In this document: one piece after another, positions 10,138-20,813 of the stretch | How the letters are laid out: every line of letters starts with the position of its first letter | Numbering within the stretch: position 1 is the first letter of the stretch | Assembly (NCBI GenBank): GCA_002730975.1 | Contig: PCBO01000010.1 | Span: 22,734-86,733, forward strand | Direction: 5' to 3' | DNA: 64,000 nucleotides | Source of the DNA: Opitutia bacterium | GTDB taxonomy: Bacteria; Verrucomicrobiota; Verrucomicrobiia; Opitutales; Seribacteraceae | Program-made: the position numbers and the translations under genes | The notes under the pieces: model-generated | What the model was told of the DNA's origin: nothing | Database searches by the model: none | What the model saw: the letters and a program-made list of their open reading frames with translations, nothing else

Positions 10138-11444
10138 TAATCGACAATGCGGTTGTTCACTAAAGGATGCTGAATTTTTGGCTGACGTTTGGGAAAATCG
10201 CCAAGTAATGGATGATAGAGATTAATTAGAGAATCTCTTCGACCATAAAGGAACTCAATCACCTCTCCAAATAAATATTGAGCAGAATCCAATCCCAGAT
10301 ACTTTTCCGCATATTGTCGACCAGCTGTTCCAAGTTGAGAGCGTAGTGCAGGTCGAGTGACAAGCTTCCGAAGAACATCCACAATCGATTCCGGTGAAGC
10401 TGACGCAATCGGACATTCATTCAAGAATGACCAACGACGAAACATGGTGGTGCAATCATCATCCTCCAAGTTCGAGACAACGGGTAGACCTGAGGCAAAA
10501 CCTTCGACAGCGTTCATGCCATGACCTGTACAAATAAGTTGCTCGACAAGAATATCCGTTGAGTTCTGAAGAATCTCACGAACCTCTGCATTGGGCTTTT
10601 TCTCCAAAAGAAGTAGTTCGACCTTCAAGCCTTCGTCTTTTAAGGTTGCAACAGCATCGACGATAAATTCGCTTCCCTTGAAACCTCGATGATTGGGAGC
10701 ATGAGCGATAAAGACTGATGCGTTGGTTCCATCGGCTGTGCTTTTAATGCCTGAAACCGACCAATCGCTTAAATCCAAACATAATGAAGTAGGTGCCAGA
10801 ACATCCCACCGGCCAAACCCATCGGGAGCCATAATTCCGGGAATCACAACATCAGCATGACGGCACCAATAATCCAAGCGTGAAGCTACTTTTTTTTGAT
10901 TTCTAGATGCAACAGGATAAGACATCATCAATCCATGAGCCGTTTCGTTTGATCTGATCCTTCGGTAACAATATGCATCACCTCCGTATGGAATAAGTAC
11001 AGTTTTTTTTCCGGCTAACTTAAAAAAGAAAGCCTGCATCCGCCACAAAACTGTATGTCCTATAAAAAAACCATCCGCCGATATAAAAAAAACATCATAC
11101 CGTAACAAAGAACCAGAAAAAGCCATTAGCTTACGCAATGGGTGAGGACAATACCGATACTCATCTTGAAGAATACGCCCCCAATCGTTTCTCTTATTTA
11201 TGCGCGAATAAAACTGGTTGGTAAAAGTCTCAGAGGCAAAGCCTAGTTCGCTCATAGCACGGGACCAATAAGCGTTGTTGATAATGGGGGTACTACCCCA
11301 CACTAATCTCGGTTTTCCTCCCCGGCAAGAAAACAGCCTAGCAAGTATTCCCACCAAAAGAAAGAGGACCCAGAAAAACGGAGCGAAGAAGATAAGAAGG
11401 AACGCATTCAGAGTTGTTACCAAAATAGATGAGTTAGAAGGCAT
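10137..11444 (-). CDS. Glycosyltransferase
   Basis: 435 aa; IAHAPNHRGFKGSEFIVDAVATLKDEGLKVELLLLEK, QLICTGHGMNAVEGFASGLPVVSNLED. Confidence 0.72.
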   Translation of the reverse strand: MPSNSSILVTTLNAFLLIFFAPFFWVLFLLVGILARLFSCRGGKPRLVWGSTPIINNAYWSRAMSELGFASETFTNQFYSRINKRNDWGRILQDEYRYCPHPLRKLMAFSGSLLRYDVFFISADGFFIGHTVLWRMQAFFFKLAGKKTVLIPYGGDAYCYRRIRSNETAHGLMMSYPVASRNQKKVASRLDYWCRHADVVIPGIMAPDGFGRWDVLAPTSLCLDLSDWSVSGIKSTADGTNASVFIAHAPNHRGFKGSEFIVDAVATLKDEGLKVELLLLEKKPNAEVREILQNSTDILVEQLICTGHGMNAVEGFASGLPVVSNLEDDDCTTMFRRWSFLNECPIASASPESIVDVLRKLVTRPALRSQLGTAGRQYAEKYLGLDSAQYLFGEVIEFLYGRRDSLINLYHPLLGDFPKRQPKIQHPLVNNRIVD

Positions 11445-11460
11445 CGATGTGGGTTACTCC

Positions 11461-12843
11461 TCAGCAAGCAAAACGAGCAGCCCGTTCAAAAACGTCTTTC
11501 ATGATTTCATTCTGAAAGAACAATCCCGGACGAGCGCCGATTCCCGCGATTCTGGTATGGGGATAAAGTAAATTCTCCAAATGTATACCCAAAGACTCAA
11601 GCGCCTTCATATTTCGAACCGTTGGAACAGGGAAGCCCGCGGGCAGACGCTGTAGTCGCGAAAATGTAAATTCCTCATTGGACAAGAAACCAAGGGCTTG
11701 CAATTGATTTGTCAAAGAAGGAACAAGAACCTCCGGGTTAAGTTGCTTTTGCCCCAAAACTTCAATGGTAAGACGACAATCATCAGCTAAGTTCGTTAAA
11801 GCTCGATAATTGGTGATTCGAAAGAAATCACTTTTGGAATCAAGTCCATAAAAGTAACAGAGGTCACTATCAACAGGCTCTTTTAGTTCAAGATGTATGA
11901 GATCATGAGGCATAGGACGATCAAAACCGAACGAAGCTAGATCCAAGCCGAGTAATTTAGCCACTCCTATGACTCCTGTGGCCAAAACTATTCCATCTAA
12001 GTTCTTGATTGTTTCGAATTGGCCCATGCTGTTCTCCAAATGGAGAGATGCTGTCTCAAGGTCTAGGTTAACGATTGATGTTCCTAGCTTAAAGTGAACT
12101 CCCGAACTTTCCAGAAACTTCGTTATGCCCTCAACGAAGGCAAAAGAACCTCTTTTGCGAGAATAAAAGCTACGTTTGGAATTGCGATATTCCTGAGGGA
12201 GGAGTCTCTGATCAGGCACCCCAAAGAGAGAGCGATATTTTTCATCTTTTGATTGGGCAAGCCAATCGGGGAAGTCATCAACGACAACTCGTGTAAGTCC
12301 AAGGAGAAGTAATGCGAATCCAGATAGAGTCTCTGCGGACCGACCGAAGACATGCTCAAGCATCGGAGCGATGACTTGGGATGCATAAGCTTTCCCAAAT
12401 CGGAGATTAGCAACATCCAACAATGAAGCACAACGATCGAGCGATGGAAAATCCTTAATGCCTGCAAAATGAGAACGCAGAGAGGCAACCATTTCATCTG
12501 TATCTCCAACCCAGTGACGTAAGTCGGTAAAATGAGTGTTGGTCTGAAGATGGCCTGAGAAAAAAGAGCCCGCAAGATCCCCTTGTCCAACATCAAAATG
12601 AATTAATTCTTCGGGGGGAACAATACTGAAAAGAAACTCGTCAATGTCAGGGTTTCCCGTTTCCTGAAACACATGAGTCCCTAAATCAAAATAACGACCT
12701 TTTCCGTAATCAACACCAGCAAGAAGACCGCCGAGTTGATGATCTCGCTCGATTAAAGTGATCGACGCATCAGGATAGTCGACACGCAAACGATGGGCGG
12801 ACAATAGGCCGGCAACACCACCACCGATTACTAAAAAATTCAT
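11461..12843 (-). CDS. FAD/NAD(P)-binding amine oxidase-like oxidoreductase (UDP-galactopyranose mutase/protoporphyrinogen oxidase-like)
   Basis: 460 aa; MNFLVIGGGVAGLLSAHRL (Rossmann), LIERDHQLGGLLAG, GIVLATGVIGVAKLLG. Confidence 0.72.
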   Translation of the reverse strand: MNFLVIGGGVAGLLSAHRLRVDYPDASITLIERDHQLGGLLAGVDYGKGRYFDLGTHVFQETGNPDIDEFLFSIVPPEELIHFDVGQGDLAGSFFSGHLQTNTHFTDLRHWVGDTDEMVASLRSHFAGIKDFPSLDRCASLLDVANLRFGKAYASQVIAPMLEHVFGRSAETLSGFALLLLGLTRVVVDDFPDWLAQSKDEKYRSLFGVPDQRLLPQEYRNSKRSFYSRKRGSFAFVEGITKFLESSGVHFKLGTSIVNLDLETASLHLENSMGQFETIKNLDGIVLATGVIGVAKLLGLDLASFGFDRPMPHDLIHLELKEPVDSDLCYFYGLDSKSDFFRITNYRALTNLADDCRLTIEVLGQKQLNPEVLVPSLTNQLQALGFLSNEEFTFSRLQRLPAGFPVPTVRNMKALESLGIHLENLLYPHTRIAGIGARPGLFFQNEIMKDVFERAARFAC

Positions 12844-13511
12844 TCTGTCATAGGAAAGTAATCTACTGAGTAAATATTCTCGGGACGCTGTATTTGCGAA
12901 TCTTTCCAGACGATTAGGGTGAATTCGTAAGGCAATAGATCATGTCGGATAACAAAACGACGACCGAGACTCCGAAAACAGAATTCGGTAATCTCTTCAA
13001 CTGCAAAATGCAGAGCTTTGGGTTGCATGAAATCAACAAAAGGGCTGAGGAAATCACATACGAGAACTTGCCTTGTAGCAACAAAAAGCTGCTCGAGACG
13101 TTCGAATGCATAGGACTTAGATTCTTCTCGGTCGGCATGTGTCTGCAAATTGAAAACGCCTGAAGAAAAAACGACATCGTAATGACCGCTTATGGAAGCA
13201 TTCGGATCTATGTTCTCGAAAGTAGCACCAGATGAATACTTTTTAATACAAGACTCAACGAATTCGGGCATTACATCCATTCCACAATATGAGAATTTAA
13301 TTCTCTCATTTCGGAGATACTCAAACAAATAGCCGAGTCCACATCCATAATCCAAAACACTCGTAATGCCAGAACCCTTAACGAAAGGATCTATGGCGCG
13401 AAAACGAAGCTCATTTCGACCCTTGGGTGTAAGCAGTGAAGCAGGAGAATCTCCATGTAGACGAAAACTTTCTCCATACATTAGTTTGATTTTTTCGAAT
13501 TCTTCGCCCAT
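12840..13511 (-). CDS. Class I SAM-dependent methyltransferase
   Basis: ORF track gives 12840-13634; the internal start MGEEFEKIKLMYGESF at 13511 avoids a long overlap with the upstream gene. SVLDYGCGLGYLFEYLRN motif I. Confidence 0.75.
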   Translation of the reverse strand: MGEEFEKIKLMYGESFRLHGDSPASLLTPKGRNELRFRAIDPFVKGSGITSVLDYGCGLGYLFEYLRNERIKFSYCGMDVMPEFVESCIKKYSSGATFENIDPNASISGHYDVVFSSGVFNLQTHADREESKSYAFERLEQLFVATRQVLVCDFLSPFVDFMQPKALHFAVEEITEFCFRSLGRRFVIRHDLLPYEFTLIVWKDSQIQRPENIYSVDYFPMTE

Positions 13512-13518
13512 AGATCGT

Positions 13519-14562
13519 CTAGTATTTAAACAAGTAAAAGAAGGGAAATGCTTGGTTGAGCACTTCCCTCGAGTGAGACTTGAAATTAGAGTCAGTAAGG
13601 CGATTAAAGTAGCGATAGGGACACTCCGCCGCACCCCAACGGCTCTTAAATCGGTAAACGCCCTCTTGGCTACGCCAAGTACCGCCCCAGTTCCACGCTC
13701 GATAACCTTCTTTTGCCAACTCGGTCATCGCCCGAAATATCAAACCTGAAAGCACTTGCTTGTCTCGATGTTCCTCTACCGCAACGGGCGTAAAGTATTC
13801 GACCATATCTTGATACAAAAGCAAAAGCAGGCCACTAACTGGTTCTCCATCGATTCGACCAACGTATAATCGAGACGAAGTGCCAAGAGGGAACTCGGCT
13901 ATGAGGGATTCAAATATCTCAAGAGTCTTCGGGACTCCACCCAAAGAACGAATCGATTGCTCATGCACGCACTGCAACCAAGCAAGATTTTCAACATTCT
14001 CGCAAAGCTCAATTATCTGACCCGATTTTTGACCTTTTCGAATAGCATTGCGTGTCTTCACATGAAAGGAAGCGAAGAGTTTTTCTTCGATGTCGCCCCC
14101 CGCGGGGAGTGAAGTGATTTGACCAATACGATCATCGACAACATCAAGATCCAGACGACTAATCGCAGAATTACTAAGTGGGTAGAAAGAGTTTTCGATA
14201 AAAGTCACAGTAGCAGCGCCACAGTTCTGAGACTCGGCAAGGAATGATTCGTACAATGAATTCAAAACTCCACTGCCTCCATCTGGTAAATCTTTATCCA
14301 CCAAAACTCCTCCGTGACTTCCAAAAAAAGGCAATGAATTTATCACTGTTCCAAGCTTAGGGTCATCCAAGCGTGCAAATGGCACCACACCAATAAGCCG
14401 ATCGCCATCAAATGCACTAAAGTATTGCAATTCAGCTTTGGGAATAGACCGTGAGAGAAAACGCATGTAAGCACCAGAGTAATGGATAAGCGCATTGTCG
14501 TTTCGATGTAAGAAATCATCACACAATACAGACTGATCCAAGCCAAGAGAAGTTACTTCCAT
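13519..14562 (-). CDS. GNAT/FemAB-like acyltransferase (BioF2-like domain)
   Basis: 347 aa; SFHVKTRNAIRKGQKSG, RLYVGRIDGEPVSGLLLLLYQDMVEYFTPVAVEEHRDKQ, WNWGGTW; pattern typical of PF13480-type proteins in polysaccharide loci. Confidence 0.65.
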   Translation of the reverse strand: MEVTSLGLDQSVLCDDFLHRNDNALIHYSGAYMRFLSRSIPKAELQYFSAFDGDRLIGVVPFARLDDPKLGTVINSLPFFGSHGGVLVDKDLPDGGSGVLNSLYESFLAESQNCGAATVTFIENSFYPLSNSAISRLDLDVVDDRIGQITSLPAGGDIEEKLFASFHVKTRNAIRKGQKSGQIIELCENVENLAWLQCVHEQSIRSLGGVPKTLEIFESLIAEFPLGTSSRLYVGRIDGEPVSGLLLLLYQDMVEYFTPVAVEEHRDKQVLSGLIFRAMTELAKEGYRAWNWGGTWRSQEGVYRFKSRWGAAECPYRYFNRLTDSNFKSHSREVLNQAFPFFYLFKY

Positions 14563-14564
14563 CT

Positions 14565-16448
14565 TCAGGCTAGCTCGAACTGCTTCAAGAACTCTTCAAA
14601 ATTAATCAGGGACCAAATTAAAAGACGGCGATTCCGTTTCCCGTCCAAATGCTCTTTTACCAAGGACTGAACCGTAGAGCAATCTAACCATTGGTAAATA
14701 GCGGCATTACCATCAAATAATGTTTGCCGAACAAAATCAATACTCTCACCCTTAAACCAACTCGCATCAGGAGCGGAAAATCCTTGCTTTTCCGCTTGCG
14801 TGATTTTCTCGGGAATATATCTACGCATCACTTCACGAAGGATTTGCTTCCCATCTCGAGTTTTCTGAAAGAACTTACTAGTCTTTTTCCCAGACTCGTT
14901 CTCGTTGAGACGAATGACATCAGTCAGATTGTTTAGCTTCAAACCGACAGGGCACTTCATGGCAAAATCTACAAGATCGTTGTCCATGAAAGGAACACGA
15001 GTTTCCAAACCATGGGCCATGCTTAATTTGTCTTCCACAACAAAGAGTCCATGCAGAAAAGTCTTAGCCTCAAAATAGAGAGATTGATTAATGTAATCTT
15101 CCGGTCGGTCCATCTCATTGTCGTGACGATGGAAAACATCACGGAATATATCCCTAGTCCAGACATCCTTCACTTCATTCCAAATCGGAGCGAAGACTTT
15201 ACGAATCTCCTGATTGGGTATTAGTCGATGCCAGAATTCATAGTACTTATCAATGTAGTGATCGAAGTCTTGATTGACTACAGCACGATAATAACGCCAA
15301 GGATAACCACCGAAAAGTTCGTCACCACCAGCCCCGGAGAGAACCACTTTGACAAATTTCCCGGCCAACTTCGCAGCATGAAAGTTAGGATAACTTTGGC
15401 CAACTCGAGGTTCCTCCAAATGCCAAGCCAACTCTGGCAAACAGCGCTCCATATCTCCAGCTTTAAGGATCATTTCATAGTGCTCGGTCTTAAACTGAGC
15501 TGACATTGCCTCCGCTTTGATCCGTTCGTCAAAACCCAGTTCGATGCCAGAGGCCGAACTAAGGTCGAACCCACAGGTAAACGTTTTAAGATAAGGAAAA
15601 GATTGGGCTGTTATAGCAGTTATAGAACCTGAATCCATTCCGCCACTCAAATAGCTTCCAAGTTCAACATCAGTTACAAGTTGTCGGTTAACTGCTTGAT
15701 TGAATAAGCGATCGAGTTCCTCTCGGTACTCATGATCGCTGAGTGATTTATCTGGTTCCCGAAAGCGATAATCCCAATACTGCGTGCTTCGAAAGGTTGA
15801 TTGCTTATCACATACGTTAAGTATACCATAATGGCCTGATGGTAGTAACCGAATGTCCTCCAACAAAGTGCGATCAGTAAAGATATTCTGGAAAGTAAAA
15901 TACTCGATGAGAGCGGGCTTATCAAGGACGCGACGAAAATCGGGTCGAGCGAGTATGGCTTTTTGCTCGGAACCAAAAGTAAAAGTGCTACCTTGCTGGC
16001 TAAAGTAGAGAGGCTTAATGCCGTAACGGTCACGGGCCAAAAGCAACTGCTTCTCCTTCCTGTCATAAAAAGCAAAAGCAAACATGCCATTGAACCGCAC
16101 CAGGGCTTCTACCCCCCACTCCATTAAAGAATACAGCACGACTTCGCTATCGGTATTTGAGCTGAAACAATAACCTAGAGATTCTAATTCGGTGCGAAGT
16201 TCCGGATAATTGTAAACCTCACCATTATAACTGAGTACATACCGAGTATCGACCGATAACATTGGTTGGTGTCCTGCCGAAGACAGGTCGATGATTGCCA
16301 ACCTTCGATGCCCGAATCCGACATTGCCTTCAATCCAATGACCCTCCCCATCTGGCCCGCGATGAGCAATAGCATTAGTCATTTGCTTCAAAACAACTGA
16401 GGAGACATGCGCACCTTCAAGATGAACAATTCCCGCAATGCCACACAT
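14565..16448 (-). CDS. asnB: Asparagine synthase (glutamine-hydrolysing)-like protein, paralogue 2
   Basis: 627 aa; MCGIAGIVHLEGAHV, AHRGPDGEGHW, GSYLSGGMDSGSITAI, VVLSGAGGDELFGGYPWRYY, GLETRVPFMDNDLVDFAMKCP. Confidence 0.93.
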   Translation of the reverse strand: MCGIAGIVHLEGAHVSSVVLKQMTNAIAHRGPDGEGHWIEGNVGFGHRRLAIIDLSSAGHQPMLSVDTRYVLSYNGEVYNYPELRTELESLGYCFSSNTDSEVVLYSLMEWGVEALVRFNGMFAFAFYDRKEKQLLLARDRYGIKPLYFSQQGSTFTFGSEQKAILARPDFRRVLDKPALIEYFTFQNIFTDRTLLEDIRLLPSGHYGILNVCDKQSTFRSTQYWDYRFREPDKSLSDHEYREELDRLFNQAVNRQLVTDVELGSYLSGGMDSGSITAITAQSFPYLKTFTCGFDLSSASGIELGFDERIKAEAMSAQFKTEHYEMILKAGDMERCLPELAWHLEEPRVGQSYPNFHAAKLAGKFVKVVLSGAGGDELFGGYPWRYYRAVVNQDFDHYIDKYYEFWHRLIPNQEIRKVFAPIWNEVKDVWTRDIFRDVFHRHDNEMDRPEDYINQSLYFEAKTFLHGLFVVEDKLSMAHGLETRVPFMDNDLVDFAMKCPVGLKLNNLTDVIRLNENESGKKTSKFFQKTRDGKQILREVMRRYIPEKITQAEKQGFSAPDASWFKGESIDFVRQTLFDGNAAIYQWLDCSTVQSLVKEHLDGKRNRRLLIWSLINFEEFLKQFELA

Positions 16449-16625
16449 TTAAATAAGAGCGTTTTCCACTCGATTGATCATCAGTAGTTGTATGGACATG
16501 GGCATTCTAAGGTAAAGAGAGACATCCTCCCCAAGTGGAAATACAAGCCCTAAAAAGGGAAATCCTTGGGATCAGAAGAATAAAGACTTCAACAAGAAGT
16601 GTTAAAATAAGTACAAATTAAAAGA

Positions 16626-18569
16626 TCAGCCAAAATTCACAACTTTATCTTGGGTTGCTATATCCTGAACAGAAGAACCGTCGTATCTTTTGTAACCCTC
16701 AACGGCCTGTTGTAAAACAAGAATCGCTTTTTCATGATCATTTGCAGCGCAGGCACTTCTGAGATCATCTAATACGGATTCAAGTTCACTCGATGGCATA
16801 CACTTTTCTAAAACACCCATTATTTTGGGGTGCTTTGTACCGAAAACATCACCGTCAATTAAAAGCTCTTCGTAGAGCTTTTCCCCGGGACGCAATCCGG
16901 TGAACTTAATACCAACGTCATTAGCCGTGTTGGTAGGAGATGAATCACGACCCATTAATCGAATAAGTTTTTCTGCTAAAGTAACGATTTTAACAGGCTT
17001 TCCCATATCTAAAACGAAGACATCCCCGCCCCTGGCCATAGAACTTGCTTGAATAACTAATTCCGAGGCCTCCCTAATAGTCATAAAATATCGTTGAACC
17101 TCAGGATGCGTAACGGTAACAGGACCGCCTTGGCGGATTTGCTCCTTGAATAACGGAGCTACCGAACCTGAGGAGTTTAACACATTACCAAAGCGAACCA
17201 TACAGTATGTGCAGTCAGACCTAAGCGAACGATCTTGCAATATCATTTCAGCCAATCGCTTGGTCGCACCCATAACATTGGTTGGTCGCACGGCTTTGTC
17301 CGTAGATATAAGTACCAAGCACTTAACTCCATTTTCTGAAGCAGCTCTAGCTAGAGTAAGTGTCCCGAAGACATTATTTTTAATTCCCTCAACAGGATTG
17401 TCTTCCACCAAAGGAACATGCTTGTAAGCCGCAGCATGATAAATGGTGTCAATGCTATAACGATGAATCAATTCAGATACTCGCTCCATATCTTGAACTG
17501 AACCAAGCTTACCTACAATTTCCACTCCCCCCCCTGATTCACGAGACAAAGTCAGCAACTCTCTTTCAATAGAATATAAATTATACTCGGATAGTTCATA
17601 AACAACTAATCGAACTGGTTTTAAAAACAAAATCTGCCGGCACAATTCGGAACCAATGGAACCACCCCCTCCACAAACCAAGATCGATTGCCCTTTAATC
17701 CTCCCTTCCAACAAGCTGGACTCGGCGGGAACTACTTCTCTTTCCAAAAGGTCATCTACTTCAATTTCTTTAATTTGCTCAAAATAATCTTCAGAAGAGG
17801 AATCAAGTGAGCTAAAATCGCTAACTAGCCTTACCTCTACTCCCAAATCGGCAAGTTTGTCTAAGATTTTGCGACGACGAGCAGGAGTGGCTGAAGGTAT
17901 AGAGAGAATAATTAAAGATGGAGAATAACGCTCAAATTGCTTAATAAACATTTTCCAAGCAAGTACAGGCAATCCATGAATTTTACGACCGATCAAGCTG
18001 GCATTATCATCGACAAACGCGATTGGTAAGAAGCGACGACTACCTTGAAGAGCGGTAGCAGTAGCTCGGCCCGATTCACCTGCACCATAGATGACTAATC
18101 GCCGATACCCGTAAGGTCGGGAATCGAAAGCCAACAAAAGGGTGCGAGCAAACATTCTAACACCACCTACGAAAAAGTTACCTGATAAAAAGAAAATGCA
18201 AGGGACGGACCATTGAAGGTCACCTGAATGCCCGGAAACCGCAAGAAGGAGGGCAAGAACTATAGCAGATACAGCCAGCCCACCTATGACGGAAGGCAAC
18301 GTACGGAAACTGATGTAGCGAACCATCTCCCTGTAAAGACCAAGAACTGCAAAAGACAAAAGCCCAACAACTGTAACAATGAGATAGACCCATTTCAGTT
18401 CTTGTTTTGCTAATTCACCGAGTCCTTGCCGCAGTGCAAAAGCGATGAACAAGGAAAGTGGCAAAACGATTATATCGGTAAAAACCACGATGACAGTCTT
18501 GGATCTACGAGATAAGGACAGTACCGAAGAATGCCATAATTTTAGACTTTTCAGGATTGCTAGTTTCAC
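16626..18569 (-). CDS. Membrane-anchored nucleotide-sugar 4,6-dehydratase (WbpM/CapD/FlaA1-like)
   Basis: 647 aa; N-terminal TM helices, LVIYGAGESGRATATAL, then ILVCGGGGSIGSELCRQILF, HAAAYKHVPLVEDNPVEGIKNNVFGT, TDKAVRPTNVMGATKRLAE. Confidence 0.92.
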   Translation of the reverse strand: MKLAILKSLKLWHSSVLSLSRRSKTVIVVFTDIIVLPLSLFIAFALRQGLGELAKQELKWVYLIVTVVGLLSFAVLGLYREMVRYISFRTLPSVIGGLAVSAIVLALLLAVSGHSGDLQWSVPCIFFLSGNFFVGGVRMFARTLLLAFDSRPYGYRRLVIYGAGESGRATATALQGSRRFLPIAFVDDNASLIGRKIHGLPVLAWKMFIKQFERYSPSLIILSIPSATPARRRKILDKLADLGVEVRLVSDFSSLDSSSEDYFEQIKEIEVDDLLEREVVPAESSLLEGRIKGQSILVCGGGGSIGSELCRQILFLKPVRLVVYELSEYNLYSIERELLTLSRESGGGVEIVGKLGSVQDMERVSELIHRYSIDTIYHAAAYKHVPLVEDNPVEGIKNNVFGTLTLARAASENGVKCLVLISTDKAVRPTNVMGATKRLAEMILQDRSLRSDCTYCMVRFGNVLNSSGSVAPLFKEQIRQGGPVTVTHPEVQRYFMTIREASELVIQASSMARGGDVFVLDMGKPVKIVTLAEKLIRLMGRDSSPTNTANDVGIKFTGLRPGEKLYEELLIDGDVFGTKHPKIMGVLEKCMPSSELESVLDDLRSACAANDHEKAILVLQQAVEGYKRYDGSSVQDIATQDKVVNFG

Positions 18570-18686
18570 TGAATAGAAGGAGTTGGTAAAACTTTGAATT
18601 TCAGGACAAAATGTCTAAAAAAATAATATTTTCTCTAGGAATAAAAGACATGAATCTTGAAATTCACTATCGCTTTGAGAACAAAA

Positions 18687-19664
18687 TCATCGAACTAGGT
18701 TTATTATACAATCAATTAGTCTGTCATTTGACAAATAATATTCCCTCTCTAGGGTAGCGGATGTTGGAGCAGGAGCAGAAGGTAAAGTGATTCGCAAAGG
18801 TTTCGATTTCAACGCTCCAAGTTCTAATTCCTCGGTCACGCTAGAAATAACTTCACTAGCCATTCCGCAAGCTTTCCAACCACCATCAACGACAAGCAAC
18901 CTGCCAGTCTTTCGAACGGACTCCAAAATTTTGCTAGCATCAAAAGGGTTAAGAATTCTTAAATCTATTATCTCCAAGCTTATTCCCTTATTTGCCACTA
19001 AGTCGCAAACTTCTCTAGCTTGCATACTCGAAAAACCGGAAGCAACAAGAGTCAAATCATTACCTTCCATCAAGCATTCGGGACCTTCTTTAGACAAATC
19101 CAATTCAACGATTTCTTCTAGTTCGTCAGTCTGAGAATAAAGCCATCTATCATCGATATAAATGACCGGGTCCGGGCTTAATACGGATGCAATAAGAAGA
19201 TCACGGGCATCTGTAACTGTTGATGGCATGACTACTCTTAGTCCGGGTATATGAGCAAACAAAGCGTGCAAGGCTTGGGAATGCTGAGCACCCTGTTCTC
19301 CTCCGCGATTAATGATACCACGAATCGTAACGCCTGGATGAGCCTGACCGCCAAACATGTGAGACCATTTGGCGGCTTGATTGACGATTGCATCCATCGC
19401 ATAAAGCATAAAGTCCATTCTGGGATGGACAATTATTGGTCGCATTCCAGTAAGAGAGGCACCGATTGCTGCTCCGGTACAAGCGGATTCGGAAACTGGC
19501 GTGTCAATAACTCGCTCCTTACCAAATTTTTTATCAAGATCGGTCATTGTAGTTCCGACATACCATGGACTCCACAACCCTTGGCCAATAACGAAAACCT
19601 CGGGATAATTTTCTAGTAAATAATCGAATCCACTTAAAATTGCTGTTCCAAAATCAGTTTTCAT
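18687..19664 (-). CDS. TPP-dependent dehydrogenase E1 beta / transketolase C-terminal-like subunit
   Basis: 325 aa; AILSGFDYLLENYPEVFVIGQGL, GGQAHPGVTIRGIINRGGEQGAQHSQALHALFAHIPGLRVVMPSTVTDARDLL. Confidence 0.87.
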   Translation of the reverse strand: MKTDFGTAILSGFDYLLENYPEVFVIGQGLWSPWYVGTTMTDLDKKFGKERVIDTPVSESACTGAAIGASLTGMRPIIVHPRMDFMLYAMDAIVNQAAKWSHMFGGQAHPGVTIRGIINRGGEQGAQHSQALHALFAHIPGLRVVMPSTVTDARDLLIASVLSPDPVIYIDDRWLYSQTDELEEIVELDLSKEGPECLMEGNDLTLVASGFSSMQAREVCDLVANKGISLEIIDLRILNPFDASKILESVRKTGRLLVVDGGWKACGMASEVISSVTEELELGALKSKPLRITLPSAPAPTSATLEREYYLSNDRLIDCIINLVR

Positions 19665-19691
19665 AAAATCTGGAAAATATAAGTCAAAAGC

Positions 19692-20717
19692 CTAAGCATA
19701 AACTCCTTCTAATAATTTGTCTTTAGCTGGAAAAGGATCCTCTAAAGCAAGTTCCCAAGCAGACTGAACATTTAAGTTAAGTTCATCATTCAAATCATTT
19801 AGTTTATCTTCGATTGTTTCATTTATCTCAAGGAGCGATTCGGTGAGTCTCTTGATTGGATCTCTTGAACGCCAATCGTTTATGTCTTCCATCGACCGGT
19901 TGACTCCCACATCCACGTCCTCACGCCAATCGACATGACCATAAAAGCGATAGGTCAAGCATTCGATAAGTTGAGGTCCTTGACCTGAACGAATATCGTT
20001 GATAGAGTTCCTTGCCGTTTTAAAAACCTCAACGACGTCGTTGCCATCAAGAATGTGCGATGGAACCAGACTGGCATCTGCAAATCGTGAAATGTAAGAG
20101 GATGGTTGCCGTAAGGAGATGTGCATATGGCTCGCAAACAAATTATTTTCAACGATGAATAATATCGGGGCTTTTTGAATTTTAGCTAGATTCATTGATT
20201 CGATTACGATCCCCTCCTCAACTGCCCCGTCACCCAGATAAGCCACTGCGATTGACGAGGATTTTCTTAACTTGGCTGAAATCGCGGCACCAACCGCAAG
20301 CGGTACTGTTCCAGCCATAATTGGTACGGAACCATAAAACCCAGATGGCTCATCCCAAAGGTGCATGGAACCGCCCATTCCTTTGGAGTGACCGGTTTCT
20401 TTTCCAAGAACTTCTGCAAACAGTTTGTGTAAACTTGAACCAAGAGCTAATAAATGACCGTGAGAACGATGTGCGCCAAAGACAAAATCAGAAGAATTTA
20501 AAGATGGGGAAACCCCAACTGGTATAGCTTCTTGACCGGCTCCCAAGTGGACAGGTCCGCCAATAAATCCATCACGCCTTTTAACGGCGAGTAAATCCTC
20601 AGCTTTGCGAATCATGGACATTGACTCATAAAACTTAATAAGGAGATCAAGATCCATTCCCGAAACATTGATAGGAGAATGAAAATTCTTGGGATTCGTG
20701 AGATCGGGTTTTTCCAT
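19692..20717 (-). CDS. TPP-dependent dehydrogenase E1 alpha subunit-like
   Basis: 341 aa; GHSKGMGGSMHLWD, VAYLGDGAVEEGIVIESMNLAKIQKAPILFIVENN (TPP-binding GDG...NN motif). Confidence 0.87.
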   Translation of the reverse strand: MEKPDLTNPKNFHSPINVSGMDLDLLIKFYESMSMIRKAEDLLAVKRRDGFIGGPVHLGAGQEAIPVGVSPSLNSSDFVFGAHRSHGHLLALGSSLHKLFAEVLGKETGHSKGMGGSMHLWDEPSGFYGSVPIMAGTVPLAVGAAISAKLRKSSSIAVAYLGDGAVEEGIVIESMNLAKIQKAPILFIVENNLFASHMHISLRQPSSYISRFADASLVPSHILDGNDVVEVFKTARNSINDIRSGQGPQLIECLTYRFYGHVDWREDVDVGVNRSMEDINDWRSRDPIKRLTESLLEINETIEDKLNDLNDELNLNVQSAWELALEDPFPAKDKLLEGVYA

Positions 20718-20813
20718 CGAATTAAATAAGGGACATGCTAGAAAATTGAGAGAGCGAGGAGCGAGATTCTTAAAGTTCGAATAATTTTTAGATCAGGTAG
20801 AAGTTTAAAAGCA

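Noticed and set aside
12123-12596. 157 aa minus-strand ORF
   Set aside because: Alternative frame inside the FAD oxidoreductase; no start context or domain.
16449-16625. Short inverted repeats (for example CCCTAAAAAGGG) in the intergenic gap as an internal terminator
   Set aside because: Stem too short and no U-tract in the direction of transcription; not distinguishable from chance.
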